From CBDBND01 sp965262665 (GTDB lineage Bacteria; Pseudomonadota; Alphaproteobacteria; Rhodospirillales; Rhodospirillaceae), in the NCBI GenBank assembly GCA_965262665.1, contig CBDHFR010000003.1, positions 992,001 through 1,056,000 of the forward strand: DNA of 64,000 bases, given 5' to 3'. The position numbers were made by a program, and so were the translations under genes. This document shows positions 61,877-64,000 of the stretch, in pieces. Position 1 is the stretch's first letter, and each line of letters begins with the position of its first letter. Below the pieces are notes generated by a model, which worked only from the letters and a program-made list of their open reading frames with translations, made no database searches and had not been told where the DNA came from.

Positions 61877-63364
61877 TTATCCTTTGGCCGACGGTCTAAC
61901 GTTGGCATTGAGGCGGAAAAAGTTAGTCGGGTCATATTTGTTTTTGACCTCTACCAGGCGAGCATAGTTATGCCCGTAGTTGGCGTTGACCTGGCCTTGG
62001 CTCTCATCCATCAAGGAGTTGACGTAGAAGCCGCCTTTGGTGAAGGGTTCAACTTCTTGCCAATAAGCGCGGTTCCAGGCGATGTGTTCCGCCTCCAATT
62101 CAAGGTCAGTCACCGTCCAGCTGCTGGTGGAATCGATGTTGTGCGACGCATCCCGGTGCGCCCATACGGTGTCAGCCGGGCCGACGCGTGCCACAGCGCC
62201 GTCCATGGGCAACAGGCCAACGCCGATACGGCGGGTCGGCAACGGTTCCATGCCGTCGATAACGGCGTTGATTAGGTCATCGGTGACTTCGCGCAAAAAT
62301 CCACCCTTGGCATAGCGCCGGCGGCCCGGTTCGTTGACACCGTCGTCGATGGAACGCTGCACATCCACATATTGTTGGGGATAGACCCGGTCGACCGTGG
62401 CTTTCCCGTAGGCCCGGACCGCTTTCAATCGGTCATCGATCTGATTGAACGGGCCGTAGTAGTTGCCGCTGATATAGGCGCTGCCCGAGCCATCCGGATT
62501 CATAGACGCGCCGCTCAGCACCATTAAGTCTTCCGGAGCGCCGTCGGTAAGGTCGAAGTAAAGCTTCAAGGCGTCTTTGGCATTCTCCCATGTGTACGCC
62601 ATAAAGAAATTGAGAATGTTTTGCTCCATGGGGTGGAGGCGCATGAACAGCTTGGTGACAACACCGAAATTGCCGCCACCGCCACGTACGCCCCAGTAGA
62701 GATCCTGGTTTTCGTTTGCATTGGCACGGCGGAACTTGCCGTCGGCGGTGACGATCTCGACACCGATATTGTTATCGATGGCGAGGCCGAAGCGTCGTTG
62801 TAGACGGCCTATGCCGCCGCCGAGCATCAAACCACCGGCGCCGGTGTGAGAAACCACACCCGCCGTTGTGCCGAGACCGAAGGGCTGGGTCTTACGGTCC
62901 ATGTCGCCTAACAGCGCGCCACCTTCCACGGAAACGACCCGGTTTTTGACGTCGACCTCGACCCGGTTCATTGGTGTCATGTCGATGACCAGACCACCGT
63001 CGCACATGCTCTTGCCCGACATGCTGTGACCGCCGCAGCGCACGGCGGTGAGCAGATTGTGTTCGCGGCCAAAATTGACGGCGGATTGGACATCTTCAAC
63101 ACCGTTACACTTGACGATCAGTGCCGGCCGGCGATCCCAATACTTGTTCCAAAGCTCACGGGCGATGTCATAGCCCGGGTGGTCGGGCCGGAGCACGATA
63201 CCATTCAATGACTCTGCAAAGGCCTTGATGTCCGCTCGGGTCAGTATGGTTTTGTCCCCGTCCAAAGTGGCGGCGGAAATGTCCTGCGCCCAGGCTCGGG
63301 CAGACAGGACGGAGGTGGCAACGGCTGCGCCCATGGCGGTTTTCAGCAGGGTTCTGCGGTGCAT
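61877..63364 (-). CDS. Tat-exported FAD-linked oxidase (berberine bridge enzyme type)
   Basis: The start at 63364 (MHRRTLLKTAMGAAVATSVL…) has GGGAG 8 bases upstream and a twin-arginine leader ending ARAWAQ; 495 residues. The FAD domain shows ALIVKCNGVEDVQSAVNFG, TAVRCGGHSMSGKSM (His for covalent FAD), GLGTTAGVVSHTGAGGLMLGGGIGRL, and the C-terminal MDESQGQVNANYGHNYARLVEVKNKYDPTNFF, the BBE domain. The second covalent-attachment Cys appears replaced (VVSHTG). Such enzymes oxidise sugars, alkaloids or monolignols with H2O2 release, here in the periplasm. Another exported FAD oxidase in the region, unrelated to the amine oxidases. Confidence 0.87.
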   Translation of the reverse strand: MHRRTLLKTAMGAAVATSVLSARAWAQDISAATLDGDKTILTRADIKAFAESLNGIVLRPDHPGYDIARELWNKYWDRRPALIVKCNGVEDVQSAVNFGREHNLLTAVRCGGHSMSGKSMCDGGLVIDMTPMNRVEVDVKNRVVSVEGGALLGDMDRKTQPFGLGTTAGVVSHTGAGGLMLGGGIGRLQRRFGLAIDNNIGVEIVTADGKFRRANANENQDLYWGVRGGGGNFGVVTKLFMRLHPMEQNILNFFMAYTWENAKDALKLYFDLTDGAPEDLMVLSGASMNPDGSGSAYISGNYYGPFNQIDDRLKAVRAYGKATVDRVYPQQYVDVQRSIDDGVNEPGRRRYAKGGFLREVTDDLINAVIDGMEPLPTRRIGVGLLPMDGAVARVGPADTVWAHRDASHNIDSTSSWTVTDLELEAEHIAWNRAYWQEVEPFTKGGFYVNSLMDESQGQVNANYGHNYARLVEVKNKYDPTNFFRLNANVRPSAKG

Positions 63365-63502
63365 GGCGGTTTCTCCCAAGACGATCATATTGCGATTAAT
63401 GCTCAGCATAAGCGGGACAGGTAAGCCTTGCCAGTCCCCAACCGGCCATGGCCCACACGCCGCTTATTTGACGACCTGACACACCAGTGAAACACTTGCC
63501 TG

Positions 63503-64000
63503 ATGCGCATTACCACAGGCTTTATGTTTGCCTTTTTATGGGTTTCGCCGGTCTTGGCCGACGTCGAGATCACTTTGATCACGGCATGGAACCGCTCGGT
63601 AGAATTCGCCGAAGACTTCACTGAATACTTCGTCGAACCGTTTAACGAGCGCGCAAAAGGTGTAGCCCACATTCGTTACCTTGGCGGGCCGGAGGTCATT
63701 CCCCAGCGGCAGATGGTTTATGCGCTCAAGCGCGGAGTGGTGGATATGTACTTCGGTGCGGCCACTTATATGCTCGGTGTGGCCCCGGAAGCGGATGCGC
63801 TACTGGCGGCGTCCATCACCCCGGCGCAGGCGCGCGAGAATGGGGCGTACGCGGCTATCGAAGAGATTTGGGCGGCCAAGCTCAACGCCTATTTTCTCGG
63901 CTGGCATCAGACCGGCCCGAAATTGCATCTGTTCCTGATCAACCCGCCATTGCTCTTGCCCAATGGCTTGCCCAATGGCTTGCCCAATGTGACAGGCATG
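63503..64000 (+). CDS. TRAP transporter solute-binding protein (DctP-like), partial
   Basis: From ATG 63503 a 166-codon frame runs to the window edge. The signal peptide (RITTGFMFAFLWVSPVLA) is followed by ITAWNRSVEFAEDFTEYFVEPFNERAKG, IRYLGGPEVIPQRQMVYALKRGVVDMYFG and GVAPEADALLA, typical of DctP periplasmic binding proteins for carboxylates. A tripled LPNG unit near the end comes from a 12-bp tandem repeat at 63955-63989. The membrane components DctQM, if present, lie outside the window. Confidence 0.82.
   Translation, partial: MRITTGFMFAFLWVSPVLADVEITLITAWNRSVEFAEDFTEYFVEPFNERAKGVAHIRYLGGPEVIPQRQMVYALKRGVVDMYFGAATYMLGVAPEADALLAASITPAQARENGAYAAIEEIWAAKLNAYFLGWHQTGPKLHLFLINPPLLLPNGLPNGLPNVTGM
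63955..63989. repeat. 12-bp tandem repeat in the TRAP binding-protein gene
   Basis: CTTGCCCAATGG occurs twice and then once more without its last base, encoding LPNGLPNGLPN. Relatives have a single LPxLTG-like loop here, so the extra units look like slippage. The frame is kept. Confidence 0.85.

Overview
The window looks like an accessory, catabolism-rich chromosomal segment of an alphaproteobacterium, probably Rhodospirillales-like. This is inferred from gene style: CO-dehydrogenase-type genes, many Tat-exported oxidoreductases, IS630 elements, a TRAP solute-binding protein and a small MPRKPNYRFDRQ-type protein. No rRNA, tRNA, CRISPR array, phage module or replication origin was recognised.

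Region 1 (1-9147) is bounded by two inverted copies of one IS630-type element (IS630-B; 1-69 cut by the window edge, and 8035-9083). Between them lie wrecked coxM-coxS-coxL genes hit by a second element (IS630-A, copy 1), a frameshifted sugar-type MFS gene, a Tat-exported methyltransferase with a small partner, a ThDP-dependent enzyme, and a DUF1838-like gene cut by IS630-B. Region 2 (9.2-11.4 kb) holds small housekeeping or secreted genes: cspA, a zinc-finger mini-protein and a secreted Cys-pair repeat protein. Region 3 (11.4-32.7 kb) is a catabolic and export block with many tandem paralogs: two serine hydrolases whose SxxK is SxxR, two Tat flavin amine oxidases, two cupins and three secreted SUMF1-like proteins. 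Mixed with them are two MFS transporters, an IclR regulator, an alpha/beta hydrolase, an alcohol dehydrogenase, an Old-Yellow-Enzyme-type reductase, a GST, a broken amidase and a third serine hydrolase.

Region 4 (32.7-43.8 kb) contains four paralogous SAM methyltransferases, of which only one has an intact reading frame. It also holds IS630-A copy 2, an ISAs1-type element, a third IS630 type (IS630-C), a universal stress protein, a Sel1-repeat protein, a FliN-like remnant and a flavin monooxygenase remnant. Region 5 (43.8-55.4 kb) encodes acyl-CoA and amide chemistry: an isochorismatase-like hydrolase, a class III CoA transferase, an HMG-CoA lyase, a HyuA/HyuB pair followed by a clear terminator, a sulfotransferase-like protein, a broken DUF938 methyltransferase, a group-D flavin monooxygenase and an alpha/beta hydrolase without its nucleophile serine.

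Region 6 (55.5-59.9 kb) is a compact operon of FtsX-type permease, ATPase, TetR regulator and an exported His-rich protein with two CbiX-like chelatase domains. It is preceded by a double palindrome that is a good operator candidate; a CopD-like membrane protein lies next to it. Region 7 (59.9-64 kb) has a second isochorismatase-like enzyme, a frameshifted response-regulator/metallo-hydrolase fusion, a berberine-bridge-type FAD oxidase and the start of a TRAP substrate-binding gene.

Two themes run through the window. One is gene decay: I count at least ten genes other than transposases broken by IS insertion, in-frame stops, 1-base shifts or short tandem duplications, as in genomes undergoing recent reduction. 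Draft sequence errors could explain some single-base cases but not the IS insertions or the lesions shared between IS copies. The other is expansion of exported enzymes by tandem duplication. The best candidates for new biology are the ABC-TetR-chelatase-like operon, the methyltransferase family with a conserved N-terminal domain, the +1 frameshift sites of IS630-A, and the SUMF1 triplet lacking the formylglycine-generating cysteines.
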